DNA of 64,000 nucleotides from Planctomycetales bacterium (lineage in GTDB: Bacteria > Planctomycetota > Planctomycetia > Planctomycetales > Planctomycetaceae). The notes below the pieces were generated by a model. The model searched no databases. It had not been told where the DNA came from and saw only the letters and a program-made list of their open reading frames with translations. The DNA lies in contig JANQPT010000014.1 of the NCBI GenBank assembly GCA_028285345.1, positions 372,001 through 436,000 on the forward strand, in the 5' to 3' direction. Positions 39,610-51,579 of this stretch are shown in pieces (the stretch's first letter is position 1; each line of letters opens with the position of its first letter). Both the position numbers and the translations under genes were made by a program.

Positions 39610-41250
39610 ATGAAACGCACGGTCCTGTTGTTCGTAACGCTGCTGGCGATGCAGTTCGCCATAGTCTCCAGCGCGGAGGCACACTTCATTTGGCTACTGC
39701 AGACGCCCGAAAAGGACAAACAACTGATAAACGTCTACTTCTCCGAGGCGGCCGAACCGGACGACCCGGAGCTGCTCGATCGGCTGCAAGGGTTAACGGT
39801 CTGGCGGCTAAACGCAGCCGGCAAGCCGGTTAAGCTGTCCCTAAAAAAAGGGGAGGACTCCCTGGAAGCGGTTTCACCAAGAGAGGAACAGTCCGAGCCG
39901 CTGTTTGTCGTGGCGCATGACTACGGCGTGATTTCGCGCGGTGGAAAGGCGTTTCAATTGAAGTACTATGCGAAGGCAGGACCGCAATTGACTAACGCCG
40001 CCTGGTCGAACGTGAAATCGGGCGAAACTCTCGCGTTGGATATCGTCCCCCAGAAAACCGACGACGGCCAGCTGAAGTTGGCAGTCAAGTTTCTTGGAAA
40101 ACCGGCCGTGGGCGCAGAGGTCAAAGGCTACGGACCGAAGCTGGAAGAGTTTGAAGCCGAGACCGACAAAGATGGCTTTGTCACGGTTGGCGCGGTGAAG
40201 CCGGGCGAATACGGATTTCGGGCGCGGCACATCGAAGCGAAGAGCGGGAAGAAGGACGGCAATGACTTTTCGGACATCCGCCATTACTCGACCGTCACAT
40301 TCGAGGGAGGAGAGCCGACCGCAAAAACAGTCCGCGTCGATTCCGACCGGCTGCCGGCCATCCCTTCCAAAGTGACGAGCTTTGGTGGCGCGGTGTCTGA
40401 CGGATATTTGTATATCTACGGGGGACATACCGGACGTGCGCATTCCTACTCGCACGAAGAGCAGGGACACACGTTGCGGCGGCTCAATCTGCGGCAGCCG
40501 GAAAAGTGGGAGGATGTTGTGGAGGGGCCGCATTTGCAAGGTCTGGCACTCGTCGCTCACAAAGGCAAATTGTATCGCCTGGGCGGGTTCACTGCCAAAA
40601 ACAAGTCAGGCGAAGACCGTGACCTCTGGTCGCAAGACAGCGTCGCCCGCTTTGATCCCGCGACCAAAAAATGGACCGACATGCCGCCGCTGCCCGAGCC
40701 GAGGTCGTCATTCGACGCCGCCGTGCTGGGCGATTCAATCTATGTGATCGGCGGCTGGAAACTGCAAGGCGACGAAGATTCTCAGTGGCACAAGTCCGCC
40801 TGGAAACTTGACCTGTCCGCCGAGAAGCCCGTGTGGGAGTCGCTTCCGGAGCCGCCGTTTGAACGACGCGCGCTGGCGGTCGCCGCGTTCGACGGCAAAC
40901 TCTTCGCGGTGGGCGGCATGCAGCACGAGGGCGGCCCCTCCCGCAAGGTGGATGTCTTCGACACCCGCACACAGAAGTGGTCGCAGATTGAGGCGATTCC
41001 CGGCGAACGGATGGCCGGTTTCGGCTGCTCCGCCTTCGCCACCGGCGGCCGGCTTTATGTGAGTACGCTCGACGGCGGATTGCTGCGATTGGCCGACGAC
41101 CAGGAACATTGGGAGGAAGTGGGCGAATTGCCGACCGCACGGTTCTTTCATCGCATGCTGCCCTATTCCGACGACAGCCTGCTGATGGTCGGCGGTGCGA
41201 ATATGGGAATCGGAAAGTTTGAAGAAGTGGAGATCCTGCAAGTGAAGTAG
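39610..41250 (+). CDS. Exported DUF4198 plus kelch-repeat protein
   Basis: The 546-residue product has a signal peptide (RTVLLFVTLLAMQFAIVSSA) followed by EAHFIWLLQT, the typical start of DUF4198 proteins linked to metal uptake. Residues about 20-240 are this domain plus a carboxypeptidase-regulatory-like beta segment (FVTVGAVKPGEYGFRARHIE). Residues about 255-540 hold kelch blades: YIYGGHTG, LYRLGGFT, IYVIGGWK, LFAVGGMQ and LLMVGGAN. It probably works outside the cytoplasm and binds a protein or metal complex. A Fur-like operator lies upstream, shared with hemP, which supports an iron-responsive role by inference. Confidence 0.85.
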   Translation: MKRTVLLFVTLLAMQFAIVSSAEAHFIWLLQTPEKDKQLINVYFSEAAEPDDPELLDRLQGLTVWRLNAAGKPVKLSLKKGEDSLEAVSPREEQSEPLFVVAHDYGVISRGGKAFQLKYYAKAGPQLTNAAWSNVKSGETLALDIVPQKTDDGQLKLAVKFLGKPAVGAEVKGYGPKLEEFEAETDKDGFVTVGAVKPGEYGFRARHIEAKSGKKDGNDFSDIRHYSTVTFEGGEPTAKTVRVDSDRLPAIPSKVTSFGGAVSDGYLYIYGGHTGRAHSYSHEEQGHTLRRLNLRQPEKWEDVVEGPHLQGLALVAHKGKLYRLGGFTAKNKSGEDRDLWSQDSVARFDPATKKWTDMPPLPEPRSSFDAAVLGDSIYVIGGWKLQGDEDSQWHKSAWKLDLSAEKPVWESLPEPPFERRALAVAAFDGKLFAVGGMQHEGGPSRKVDVFDTRTQKWSQIEAIPGERMAGFGCSAFATGGRLYVSTLDGGLLRLADDQEHWEEVGELPTARFFHRMLPYSDDSLLMVGGANMGIGKFEEVEILQVK

Positions 41251-41361
41251 TTGCGCTTGCCCTGAAAGCCGAGGGAAGTCCACCGCGACTTGTGTTGACA
41301 AGCGGAACGTGAGCAGGTCACGGCGCACACTCGTTGAGCCGGACGGTGAATGCCGTCCGGC

Positions 41362-42273
41362 TCAAATCTTTCGGCTGTGCTCCGCCTCTGTCGGGTCGCC
41401 GACGTCGTCGGTCAGGTCGTACGTGTTTTGATTGCCCGCTTCAATGTACGCTTCCCAATCAGAGTCCAGCTGATCCTGTGCTTTGGTGTATTCCGTTTCC
41501 GTCATGCCCACATGTCCGGTAAAGGCTGGGAAGTCCTTGGTGGTCAAATACGTCCACCAATCATCGCGGTGGCACTTTTCGTGAAACCCCACCGTGACGT
41601 CGCCGCTTTCAATGTCTTCCTTCGTCGTTCCGCGGCCGTAGGCTGATTTCTTGTTCGCGTCCGCTTTGTCGCGATAATGCGTGCGGATCGTGATTGTGCC
41701 TTTAAAGGTGACCGTTCCGTCTTCGCCGGTCACCTTTTTCGAACCGAGATCGGTGGTAATGTTCGGGAACTCCGGAGCGACTTCGCCGGGGTTCATCTCG
41801 GTGTGCGCCGTCCCTTCGGGTATCTCCGCATCTTTGTCGACATCAGCGAGAATCGAAATCGTCACGTCGATTTTCGTGGAGACTGTCTTCTTGCCGATCT
41901 TTTTCTTGATCGTCTTCTTGATCTTCTTCTCTTTGGTCTTCGTGACGGGTGCCTTATTCTTCTTTGCCGGAACCGCCTTGCTTGTCTCGAGGCGTTCCTT
42001 CTCGTCCATTTTCAGCAAGTGCCCCCGGCCGGTCAGCGTCGCCGGATGCAGGTGCGTGACGGTCCGATCACCGGGGCCACCCACGGGGCCTCGATTGCGA
42101 AAGAATCCCGGTCCGCCGGCGCCCATCGGTGATTCCGGATGCGCAATCGTCCCGCTCGTGCTGATCCAGGGACTGGGAGACTCCTCGGGATGCAACGGTT
42201 CCGGATCATTGTGATCGACCGCGCCTGCCGATCTCATAACGCGCTGCGCCGTCTTGACGACTTGTGTTTCCAT
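41362..42273 (-). CDS. Hypothetical protein with Lys-rich segment and HExxH motif (303 aa)
   Basis: The product has a proline-rich N-terminus, a strongly basic Lys-rich stretch near residues 95-130 (KTKEKKIKKTIKKKIGKK), then a beta-rich domain. That domain contains DVTISILADVDKD and DGTVTFKGTITIRTHYRD. GDVTVGFHEKCHRDDWW carries HEKCH, an HExxH metallopeptidase-like motif. No signal peptide is seen. HExxH can occur by chance, but it is placed after a hydrophobic strand as in zincins such as DUF922-type proteins. No named family is assigned and no partner gene is clear. Confidence 0.65.
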   Translation of the reverse strand: METQVVKTAQRVMRSAGAVDHNDPEPLHPEESPSPWISTSGTIAHPESPMGAGGPGFFRNRGPVGGPGDRTVTHLHPATLTGRGHLLKMDEKERLETSKAVPAKKNKAPVTKTKEKKIKKTIKKKIGKKTVSTKIDVTISILADVDKDAEIPEGTAHTEMNPGEVAPEFPNITTDLGSKKVTGEDGTVTFKGTITIRTHYRDKADANKKSAYGRGTTKEDIESGDVTVGFHEKCHRDDWWTYLTTKDFPAFTGHVGMTETEYTKAQDQLDSDWEAYIEAGNQNTYDLTDDVGDPTEAEHSRKI

Positions 42274-42440
42274 CGATCCTGCAATTCAGCGAACGTGTGT
42301 GTGAAGTGAATCATCGAGGTGCTCTCTCTATAATCCGATTCCCGGCCGATTTTGAGGCAAAAATCTCGCCGCCGATGCATGCCGACGGCTGCCGAGCGAA
42401 CCCGAACGTGCGTGTTGTTCGGGTTATGCTGGCAGGAATG

Positions 42441-43466
42441 TCAGAGTTTGGATTCGTCAATCTCCACCCCGAAGCCAGGCGCATCGCCGAGCTGAATTAG
42501 CCCGGCGACAATTTTCGGCTGGCCCCCGACCCAGTTCATCCAAGGACGGCCCGATTCGGCCAGCGGTTGACGATCCAGCGCCGCAATCGCGTGCAATGCC
42601 CAGATCTCCGATCCGCGGTGCGGGCAGACGCGGAGGCCGGCTTTGTTGGCCATTTCGTAAATCTTGACCAGTTCGGTCAGTCCGCCGCACCAACAAACAT
42701 CCGGCTGCAGAACGTGGTGCAAGCGGCGATCGATCAATTCCGCAAACGCCGCTGCCGTAAATTCGTGTTCGCCGCCGGCGATGGGGATTGGGCATTGGCC
42801 GACAAGTTGCGCATAACCTTGCAAATCATCGGGCAGCAGTGGTTCCTCCAACCAGGCGACGCCCAATGGCACGAGTTTGTCAGCGATCCGCAAAGCGGTT
42901 TCCACATCCCAATTCATGAATGCATCGACCATCAGTTGGCAGTCCGGCCCGAGCCGGTCGCGGGCATCGGCGACTCGCGCGATGATGGCATCGTTGTCGG
43001 CCTGCGGATCAAATCTGCCCAGATGCAGCTTGACCGCATTCAGCTCTTCGTGGGCGATCTCTTCGATTGGCCCCCAGACGGTGGTATAGGTCGGAATCGG
43101 CCCCCCCACCTCGCCACCCAACAATCCAGCGATCGGTTCGCCGGCCGCTTTACCGCGCAGATCCCACAGCGCCAGATCGACGCCGCTGAGCGCCATTAGC
43201 GCCACCCCTTTGCGGCCGAAGGGAAGCGTGGCGCGGTACATCTCTTGCCATAGTTGTTCGACTGAGGAGGGATCACGTCCGAGCAGTAGATCGCGGAGCA
43301 CGGTCCGCACAACATGAACGGCAGCAAGCCCGCCGCCCCCCACGCCGTAGCCGATCATTCCCTGATCAGTCTCGACCGCCACCAGAATCTGGCCCAGACT
43401 CGTCCGCCAGTCAGGCGGCGAATCCGGCGTCGCCGGCTGGCAGGCGCGAACGTCGATGATTTTCAT
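42441..43466 (-). CDS. Enolase-superfamily enzyme (mandelate racemase/muconate lactonizing type)
   Basis: The start at 43466 gives MKIIDVRACQPATPDSPPDW; the longer frame adds 16 residues. The 341-residue product has the capping domain and (beta/alpha)7-beta barrel. Its metal ligands are VDAFMNWD, LEEPLLPDD and IAGGEHE. The second-strand motif is VKLHLG, with one lysine and a histidine instead of KxK. The C-terminal base is in CPHRGSE. The H at strand 7-8 and the KxH motif suggest an acid-sugar dehydratase or a related subgroup. The true substrate is unknown. It is monocistronic, 87 bases from the small exported protein gene. Confidence 0.9.
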   Translation of the reverse strand: MKIIDVRACQPATPDSPPDWRTSLGQILVAVETDQGMIGYGVGGGGLAAVHVVRTVLRDLLLGRDPSSVEQLWQEMYRATLPFGRKGVALMALSGVDLALWDLRGKAAGEPIAGLLGGEVGGPIPTYTTVWGPIEEIAHEELNAVKLHLGRFDPQADNDAIIARVADARDRLGPDCQLMVDAFMNWDVETALRIADKLVPLGVAWLEEPLLPDDLQGYAQLVGQCPIPIAGGEHEFTAAAFAELIDRRLHHVLQPDVCWCGGLTELVKIYEMANKAGLRVCPHRGSEIWALHAIAALDRQPLAESGRPWMNWVGGQPKIVAGLIQLGDAPGFGVEIDESKL

Positions 43467-43552
43467 GGACGATTGTCGAGACGATTCGTTAACAGAGTAC
43501 CGAGAACCCCTCAACGCGGAGGGATTCGCGGGAGTATAAACGGCCTGTCAAG

Positions 43553-43927
43553 TCATTGCGTCGGCGCCGGCAGCGCCTGATCCCCCAGCGGCAGCACATA
43601 ATACTCCAAGCCGTTGATCACTCCGCGCTTGCCGCGTTGCCGCAATACGTCGGTCGGATTGGGCGGTGATTCCAACAGTTGATACTGCGTCGCCGGATCC
43701 GGAGCAATGGCAGCCGCAGGTGCGGCAAAATGGATTTTCGGCCGCTGCTGCTCCAATTCCGCAACTCGTTTCTCCAGTTCGTCGATCCGCTTGATCAACT
43801 TGTTGATCAAGAGCCCCTCATCAACCGGCTTTGACTTTTCCTCGGCAGGAGCAGGTCCCGCCAGCGAAAAGCCGATCAAAGCCACCACAGCCACGCCAAG
43901 CAAACCGGTGAGACGCAATCCAGTCAT
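43553..43927 (-). CDS. Exported coiled-coil protein (124 aa)
   Basis: The start at 43927 follows AAGGA. A signal peptide (RLTGLLGVAVVALIGFSLAG) is followed by a coiled coil with heptads (LINKLIKRIDELEKRVAELE), then a Pro/Ala linker and a C-terminal ending VINGLEYYVLPLGDQAL. The coil suggests trimer or dimer formation in the periplasm. No named family. Confidence 0.7.
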   Translation of the reverse strand: MTGLRLTGLLGVAVVALIGFSLAGPAPAEEKSKPVDEGLLINKLIKRIDELEKRVAELEQQRPKIHFAAPAAAIAPDPATQYQLLESPPNPTDVLRQRGKRGVINGLEYYVLPLGDQALPAPTQ

Positions 43928-44163
43928 TTCATCAATCCTTCGCACAATAATCGGGAAGTTAGCAGAGACCAATGACGAAAACGGTCAACTGATCTCATCA
44001 TGACGAACTCGATTTTACACCGACCGGCCGCAGTCTGTCACCAGGAATCGACCAGATGCCGCTGCAGTGTGTGAGATGGCCCACTGAAAGATGTACGAAA
44101 ATCGTGGAGCATGACTCTGATGAGCGGAGTTGAGACGCTGGATAACCACCGGAGAAGTCGATC

Positions 44164-45282
44164 ATGAGGTTCCGCACAATCATGGTACAGCGGATCGATT
44201 TCCGCCGCGCAATAACAACGGCGGTCATTGTCACCATTGCCGGCCTTGTGATTGTCGTCATCGGCTTGCGCAATGGAGTTCAAGCGTTCCAGGAGGCGAG
44301 AACAGGCGAAGCTCAGTCCGAGCCTGCGAAAGAAGCACCGCCGCTCTCAAGGGAGAATCCGCCGCGGCCGGAGACATTCAAGCCGATGCGCGTGCTTCCT
44401 CGTATGAAGCCGATTACGGATGTCCCGATCGTCTCATCGGCGGACGCGGCGCAGAGCATTGACGATGATGAACTCGTGCTGGGGATCACGATCAACGGGA
44501 AATCGCGAGCGTACCCATTGAACATGCTCAATGGCCCGTTCCGCGAGATCTTCAACGACGAATTGGGTGGGAAGGCCATCGCCGCGACTTGGTGACTGCT
44601 CTGCCACAACGGCATCGTGTATGCCCGTGAAGTGGACGGCGAAACCCTCACGTTTGCCGTCTCCGGCCTGCTGTGGGAGCGCAGCTTGGTCATGATCGAC
44701 GAGGAATCAGACAGCTTGTGGAGTCATCTGCTCGGCCGCTGCATGCGCGGCGAGTTTGAAGGACATCAGCTGAAGCGTCTGCCGGGTGAGATGACCAATT
44801 GGAAGAAGTGGCTTGAACTGCATCCCAAGACCACCGCCGCGATCATGAAACGCTCGTCGCGCACGTATCGCCGCGACTTCTACAAGGCGCCGGATCGCTA
44901 TCTCATCGGCTGCGAGCGGGGAAAACTCGTGCGGGCCTGGCCGTTCCCCGATTTGGTGAAGCACCCTGTCGTCAACGACCGTCTTGGCAAAGAGACGCTA
45001 CTGATTGTATTCGACGCCGAAAACTTCACGGCAGCGATCTACGACCGCACCGTCGACGGCCGGGAATTGACCTTTGAGCAAAACGGCAAAACGCTGATCG
45101 ACCGCGAAACAGCTCGGCGGTGGGATCCGCTGACCGGCAAGTCACTGGGAGAGGATCACCCAACCGTACAGCTTAAGCGCTTACCCGGCGTGGTCTCCTA
45201 TACAAAGGCGTGGCGGCGGTTTTTCCCGAAGTCCACCTACTGGCGCGCGCCGAATAGAGCCACGCCGAAGGAATCGGATTGA
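44164..45282 (+). CDS. DUF3179-domain protein with in-frame UGA: candidate selenoprotein
   Basis: GGAGAAG precedes the ATG. The frame is open to TGA at 44593-44595 (codon 144) and resumes without any shift to a TGA at 45280-45282. The joined product is 372 residues with one membrane span (TTAVIVTIAGLVIVVIGL), then a DUF3179 domain: GKSRAYPLNMLNGPFREIF, GGKAIAATW-[UGA]-LLCHNGIVYAR, GETLTFAVSGLLWERSLVM, DSLWSHLLGRCMRGEFEG. Family members have a CPLC-type CxxC after the 'TW' strand, so UGA replaces its first cysteine to give UxxC. A SECIS-like hairpin follows. Both halves keep normal codon use and domain order. The alternative is a nonsense mutation. Confidence 0.75.
44605..44629 (+). promoter_or_regulatory. 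Candidate bacterial SECIS hairpin
   Basis: GGCAT (44611-44615) pairs with ATGCC (44621-44625) around the loop CGTGT. CAC (44605-44607) and GTG (44627-44629) extend it across a small internal loop. The apical loop begins 20 bases after the UGA and has G in its second position, as in known bacterial SECIS elements. Confidence 0.55.
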
Positions 45283-45309
45283 GCGCAGCGGCTCAATACC
45301 GGCTAATTC

Positions 45310-45693
45310 TCAACCGTTGCGAGCGGATCGACGCGATGCAGGTATGTCCAACTCGGTGACCATTGCGGATTCGTCCTCTTCCGCGGAATCGCCCGCGGCA
45401 TCCGGACCGAGGTGCACCGTAAACTTTTCGCGGGCGAACGACAATTCGTCGCCGGGCAAGAGGGCACCGCGGGTGATGCGCTGTCCATTGACCTTCGTGC
45501 CGTTGGTGCTGGCCAAATCACGCACGAACAACAGTCCGTCGGTCTTGACGATCACGCAGTGCAGTTTGGAGACGCTGCCGCTGTCGATAACGACGTCGCA
45601 GTACTCGCGATGTCGGCCGACAAGCGTTAAATCGTCGGTGATTGAGATAGAATCCCCACCGCGAGAGGGGATCAGTTTGGCCTGCATAGGCAT
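45310..45693 (-). CDS. FHA-domain protein (127 aa)
   Basis: The product is essentially one FHA domain: LTLVGRHREYCDVVI, SVSKLHCVIVKTDG and VRDLASTNGTKVNGQRI contain the conserved GR, SxxH and NG residues that bind phosphothreonine. A short acidic tail follows (SAEEDESAMVTELD). Stand-alone FHA proteins read Ser/Thr kinase signalling, abundant in planctomycetes, but no kinase lies nearby. It is convergent with the DUF3179 gene, 27 bases apart. Confidence 0.92.
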   Translation of the reverse strand: MPMQAKLIPSRGGDSISITDDLTLVGRHREYCDVVIDSGSVSKLHCVIVKTDGLLFVRDLASTNGTKVNGQRITRGALLPGDELSFAREKFTVHLGPDAAGDSAEEDESAMVTELDIPASRRSARNG

Positions 45694-45888
45694 AGACCGC
45701 GCTCAACAAGCGCTTCGTAAGGAATGTGGCACCAAATTTTATTGTCCCTTTCCCCTTATCTATGTCAAGCGGTGTTTGAGGTCAACCCGCGCCGCGGCCT
45801 AGTGTCTAACCCTAAGTTCAAGCGGAATAACGTGTTGAAGATCGACATCGATGTTCGCGGAAACCATGCGTCAATCGCACTTAAAGGG

Positions 45889-45979
45889 GGTCACTTGACG
45901 GTCAGTGACCGCGATGATAGCTTCCAAACCTGCCTTCTCCGGTGAGCCGAATCGATGGATGTCGACGCCGACGTCGACA
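45889..45979. promoter_or_regulatory. Dyads in the ppdK upstream region
   Basis: GGTCAC (45889-45894) and GTGACC (45905-45910) form a spaced palindrome. TGTCGAC (45960-45966) and GTCGACA (45973-45979) form another, 81 bases before the dikinase start. They could be operators. The rest of the 366-base gap (45694-46059) shows nothing further. Confidence 0.4.
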
Positions 45980-46059
45980 CGCTTCTTCGAAACCACTTCA
46001 TAATAACTACAGATTACGGCACGCCTCACTCACCATGATGCGTGAAAGGAATGTTTGGA

Positions 46060-48807
<2,748 letters not shown>

Positions 48808-48924
48808 GCGTTCCTTCTGTGAGACGAATTGAGGCTTGGCACGGTGCGTGCGGTTTCGCGGCGTGACGGGAGCGAAATGCGCCGAAATTGCTGAAATCGC
48901 TCACTTTACGCAAAAGTTTCTCTT

Positions 48925-48987
48925 CCCCCAAATGGGTGGGGGCGATAGAATTCGACCTATCCCCCCCTACGTCCGTGCGGGGGTTTT
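48925..48987 (+). terminator. Paired GC hairpins after ppdK
   Basis: CCCCCA/TGGGGG (48925-48930, 48937-48942) is followed by a C-run (48961-48967) that pairs with GGGGG at 48979-48983, immediately before TTTT. The second resembles an intrinsic terminator about 160 bases after the ppdK stop. In addition, the stretch around 48981-48994 is repeated inverted near 49025-49039, so alternative pairings exist. Confidence 0.55.
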
Positions 48988-49424
48988 CCGTATTTGATTC
49001 CTGAACGAGTTACTCCAGCAGTTTAATACGGAAAATCCCTCCTCCGCGAATACCCACGATTTCATCGCGATAACGGTCACCACACGTGGTGCGTTCGTCA
49101 CGCTGCGAACGAGAAACACGCGCCTTGGTGCGAACGTCATAAACCCTCGCGTGTCCAATCCAGGTCAAACAGAGTTGAGCTTCGTAGTTGACCTACCGGA
49201 AAGGCACGTGACGCGCAGGCTCCCTACCGGAGAATGCCGGGAGAAAATTCATCAGAGATTCATCCTCCCCCGCTAAGGTTGGAGGATTTTGTCGGCACGC
49301 GACAGAAACAAACGGCAGCTGCGTCTTGAAACGACGCCCCAGACTGCCTGAGATGTGAAAACGCGGGTGCTGATATTGCTTACGATCCGACGGCGACGTC
49401 GCATCATGTTTTTGAGAACAGGCC
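48988..49424. other. Gap between ppdK terminator and fusA; structured leader candidates
   Basis: No supported gene. Dyads include an inverted copy of 48981-48994 at about 49025-49039, CGTTCG/CGAACG at 49092-49111 and ATCCTCC/GGAGGAT at 49262-49287 followed by TTTT. The last is 135 bases before the EF-G start and could be an attenuator. A short minus-strand frame (48967-49158) lacks support. Confidence 0.4.
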
Positions 49425-51542
49425 ATGAAAGACTTACAGAAACTTCGCAACATTGGAATCTCCGCCCACATCGACTCCGGAAAGACAACTTTGACGGAGC
49501 GGATGTTGTTCTATTGCGGCCGCATCCACCGCATGAACGAGGTGAAGGGTGACGGCGACGGCGCCACCATGGACCACATGGAATTGGAGAAAGAACGGGG
49601 AATTACCATTACCTCCGCCGCCACTCGTGTGGACTGGGAAGGCTGCCCGATCAACGTCATCGATACGCCGGGACACGTCGATTTTACCGTCGAAGTGGAG
49701 CGGTCACTCCGCGTGCTGGACGGTGCTGTGCTCGTCCTCTGCGCCGTGGGTGGCGTCCAAAGCCAGTCATTGACCGTCGACCGGCAGATGAAGCGTTACC
49801 ACACACCCCGGCTGGCGTTCATCAACAAAATGGACCGCACCGGCGCCGATCCGTTCGATGTCGTTTCACAGATCGAGGATAAATTGGGCTGCACTCCGGT
49901 GATGTTGCAGTTGCCGATCGGCAAAGAAGCGAACTTCGAGGGCGTGGTCGATCTGATCAATATGCGCGCCGTCTACTTCGACGGCAAAGATGGGGAAAAG
50001 ATTCGCTACGAAGAGATTCCGGAGAATCTCACGGAACAGGCAGAAGAGTACCGCGAAAAGATGTTGGAGACGCTCTCTCTGTTCAGCGACGAGTTAATGG
50101 AGACTCTGCTCGAAGAGGGCGAAGTCGAAGTCGACATGATCAAGTCGCTGATTCGCGAGGTAACGCTGAACCAAGATTTGACTCCGGTTATGATGGGCAC
50201 CGCGTTTCGGAACAAGGGCGTCCAACTGTTGCTCGACGCCGTGCTTGATTTTCTTCCCAGCCCGCTCGATCGCGAAATCAAGTCGATGGATCTCGACACC
50301 GCCACCGACGGTCAAGAAGCTGAGCAGGTCGCGCTGGAGTCAGACGTTGACAAGCCGCTGGTGGCGATGGCCTTCAAAACTGTTGTCGAAACATTTGGCC
50401 AGCTGACGTATATGCGGATCTATCAAGGGTCACTGGCGAAGGGTCAAAGCTATCGCAACAGCCGTACGGGCAAAGACGTGCGGTTTGGGCGGATCGTGCG
50501 GATGCACGCCGACGATCGTGAAGACCTGGAACAAGCCGACGCTGGCGACATTGTCGCGGTGATCGGAGTCGATTGCGCGTCGGGCGACACGTTCTGCGGC
50601 GACGGCGTGAACTACGCGTTGGAAAACATTTTCGTCCCCGAACCGGTGATCCGGCTTTCGGTCGAGCCTCTCAAACGGGACGGCGCCGACAAGCTCGGCA
50701 AAGCCTTGCAGCGGTTCCGCCGCGAGGATCCCACATTCCGTGTCGAAACCGACCAGGAATCGGGCCAGACCATCATCGCCGGCATGGGCCAATTGCATCT
50801 CGAAGTCTATCTGGAACGGATTCGCCGTGAGTACAAGGTTGACTGTCTGGTCGGTGAACCGCGGGTCGCGTACCGCGAAAGCCCGACCAAAGAGGTCGAG
50901 TTCAACCACAAGCACAAAAAGCAGACCGGTGGTTCCGGCCAATATGCCCACATCGTCGGCAAGCTGATTCCGCTGACCGAAGAAGCGGAGGAACCGTACG
51001 AATTCGTCGACGAAATCACCGGCGGCCGCATTCCCAAGGAATACATCCCCGCCGTGAACCAGGGATTCCAGCGCGCCCTCGCGAAGGGTCCGCTCTGTGA
51101 ATGCGAAGTCGTCGGCGTCCAAATGGTGCTGCAGGACGGCAGTTACCACGAGGTCGACTCATCCGACATGGCGTTCAACGTCGCGGCGTTTAACTGCATG
51201 CGGGAGTCTCTCAAGAAGGCGAAGATGGCGCTGCTTGAGCCGATCATGAAGTTAGACGTGGAAATCCCCACGGAATTTCAAGGTTCGGTCGTCGGACATC
51301 TCTCCGGCTTGCGGGGCATTCTCACCTCCAGTGAGGACCGCCAGGGGACCTGTTACATTTTGGCGGAAGTGCCGCTGGCCAGTATGTTCGACTACGCCAA
51401 CGAGCTGCGAAGCATGACGCAGGGCAAAGGCTCGTTCAGCATGGAGTTCTCGCACTACAAACAGACGCCGAAATCGATCCAAGAAGAGGTCATCGAGCGT
51501 CGCCGTGCGGAAAAAGAAGAAAAACTCGCGATGGCCCGTTGA
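49425..51542 (+). CDS. fusA: Translation elongation factor G
   Basis: The 705-residue product has all five domains. Nucleotide-binding motifs are [13 protein letters not shown] (G1), [10 protein letters not shown] (switch region), [15 protein letters not shown] (G3), [10 protein letters not shown] (G4) and a later GSAFRNKG-type region (here [10 protein letters not shown]). Domain IV contains the GGSGQYAHI and QGFQRAL segments, and the C-terminus is [21 protein letters not shown]1 reads HIDSGKTT, with Ser where many EF-Gs have Ala; this variant is typical of one EF-G subgroup that also includes organellar forms. It drives tRNA-mRNA translocation. No S12, S7 or EF-Tu genes are adjacent, so it is outside the str operon. 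Confidence 0.97.
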   Translation: MKDLQKLRNIGISAHIDSGKTTLTERMLFYCGRIHRMNEVKGDGDGATMDHMELEKERGITITSAATRVDWEGCPINVIDTPGHVDFTVEVERSLRVLDGAVLVLCAVGGVQSQSLTVDRQMKRYHTPRLAFINKMDRTGADPFDVVSQIEDKLGCTPVMLQLPIGKEANFEGVVDLINMRAVYFDGKDGEKIRYEEIPENLTEQAEEYREKMLETLSLFSDELMETLLEEGEVEVDMIKSLIREVTLNQDLTPVMMGTAFRNKGVQLLLDAVLDFLPSPLDREIKSMDLDTATDGQEAEQVALESDVDKPLVAMAFKTVVETFGQLTYMRIYQGSLAKGQSYRNSRTGKDVRFGRIVRMHADDREDLEQADAGDIVAVIGVDCASGDTFCGDGVNYALENIFVPEPVIRLSVEPLKRDGADKLGKALQRFRREDPTFRVETDQESGQTIIAGMGQLHLEVYLERIRREYKVDCLVGEPRVAYRESPTKEVEFNHKHKKQTGGSGQYAHIVGKLIPLTEEAEEPYEFVDEITGGRIPKEYIPAVNQGFQRALAKGPLCECEVVGVQMVLQDGSYHEVDSSDMAFNVAAFNCMRESLKKAKMALLEPIMKLDVEIPTEFQGSVVGHLSGLRGILTSSEDRQGTCYILAEVPLASMFDYANELRSMTQGKGSFSMEFSHYKQTPKSIQEEVIERRRAEKEEKLAMAR

Positions 51543-51579
51543 GGCGCGTCGCACGTGCTGCAATTACAACCGAGGGTGG

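Noticed and set aside
39432-39833. 133-residue plus-strand frame starting at the palindromic operator
   Set aside because: It overlaps the signal-peptide region of the DUF4198-kelch gene in another frame and begins at the promoter.
48967-49158. 63-residue minus-strand open frame
   Set aside because: It covers intergenic dyads between ppdK and fusA, and I see no domain in it.
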